From the NCBI GenBank assembly GCA_945910005.1, contig OX246743.1, forward strand, positions 40,045,461-40,109,460: a stretch of 64,000 nucleotides of DNA, in the 5' to 3' direction. This document shows, piece after piece, positions 63,616 to 64,000 of this stretch. Origin of the DNA: Isoperla grammatica (lineage: Eukaryota > Arthropoda > Insecta > Plecoptera > Perlodidae). The number at the start of each line of letters is the position of its first letter. The stretch's first letter is position 1. Position numbers and translations under genes: made by a program. The notes below the pieces were generated by a model. That model ran no database searches and had not been told where the DNA came from. It saw only the letters and a program-made list of their open reading frames with translations.

Positions 63616-64000
63616 TTAATCCCATTGTGTTATGTGTATCAGCTATTAGTTGTATTACTTTGCTCATTTCTCTCAGGATATCACATCTATTCATGTACTT
63701 ATTCTCATGTTGGTAAATATTAGTATTCTGGTAACATTTATATTTTAATGTATGTGTAAAATAAATGCATTTGCTGAGCATAACTTTGTTTATCCTCTTG
63801 AAATAATGACAAAGTTTCCTTTATTATCAATAGATGAAGGAATAGTTTGGGCATGCTAGAAATAAGTGCAATGTCATTTTATAGAATTACTATCTTCATT
63901 TGTAACAGAAAATTGTATTCGCGCTGTTGAAAATGTCATAAGTGTTAAAACGCTTAATCTCTCATCTTGTAGTAATGTTGTGTATTTATAAAACGGGCCC

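Larger units (their letters stand above)
61067..64000. other. lola: 3' UTR of the last lola exon in view and downstream DNA
   Basis: No further zinc-finger exon recognised. ATTAAA at about 61246 is a possible poly(A) signal. The remainder holds a hAT element, an AT microsatellite and a MITE, listed separately. Confidence 0.5.

Noticed and set aside
63835..63858. Possible lola terminal exon after TATTATCAATAG
   Set aside because: The in-phase frame is only eight residues and has no finger or conserved sequence.

Overview
This window is arthropod nuclear DNA, insect or crustacean; the sequence does not let me place it to order. It is AT-rich, intron-rich and full of DNA transposons. It carries two neighbouring BTB transcription-factor genes arranged head to head. 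On the minus strand (7617-17059) is pipsqueak (psq): eleven coding exons join in frame into a 643-residue protein with an N-terminal BTB domain and four tandem psq-type helix-turn-helix motifs. On the plus strand (19398-61066 and probably beyond) is longitudinals lacking (lola): two common exons encode a BTB domain and an acidic linker, followed by a small in-frame cassette exon and a long series of alternative 3' terminal exons. psq and lola are also neighbours in Drosophila, so the pairing looks like conserved microsynteny.

Layout. 1-7000: non-coding DNA with MITE-like repeats and a Tigger/pogo-type element (5285-6777). 7000-17100: psq, with repeats in its introns and a 106-bp tandem duplication that copies the 3' end of one coding exon plus its donor. 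17100-19400: non-coding leader exons and a probable shared, bidirectional promoter around 18.45-18.78 kb. 19.4-21.1 kb: lola common exons and a terminal exon that encodes a psq-type helix-turn-helix instead of zinc fingers. 21.2-25.2 kb: the cassette exon and three short zinc-finger exons. 25.2-43.1 kb: an 18-kb stretch with no recognisable coding exon, packed with hAT elements (four with exact 8-bp target duplications in the window, three of them here, plus one more hAT nested inside), nested insertions, a large inverted-repeat element, LINE tails and a tRNA-like repeat. 43.1-61.1 kb: nine more zinc-finger terminal exons, the last two being paralogous eight-finger exons. 61.1-64 kb: 3' sequence and repeats; further lola exons may lie beyond the window.

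How it works together. Every lola terminal exon has its own 3' splice acceptor and enters in the same phase: one base carried over from the common exon, two supplied by the terminal exon. One BTB/linker module can therefore be joined to any of 13 C-termini, and the 93-bp cassette (phase 1 in, phase 1 out) can be included without changing frame. Most terminal exons encode a C2HC finger followed by a C2H2 or C2HC finger. BTB dimerisation combined with a choice of DNA-binding tail is the known logic of lola in Drosophila, where trans-splicing has also been reported. All exon joins here are deduced from reading frame and splice consensus, not from transcripts.
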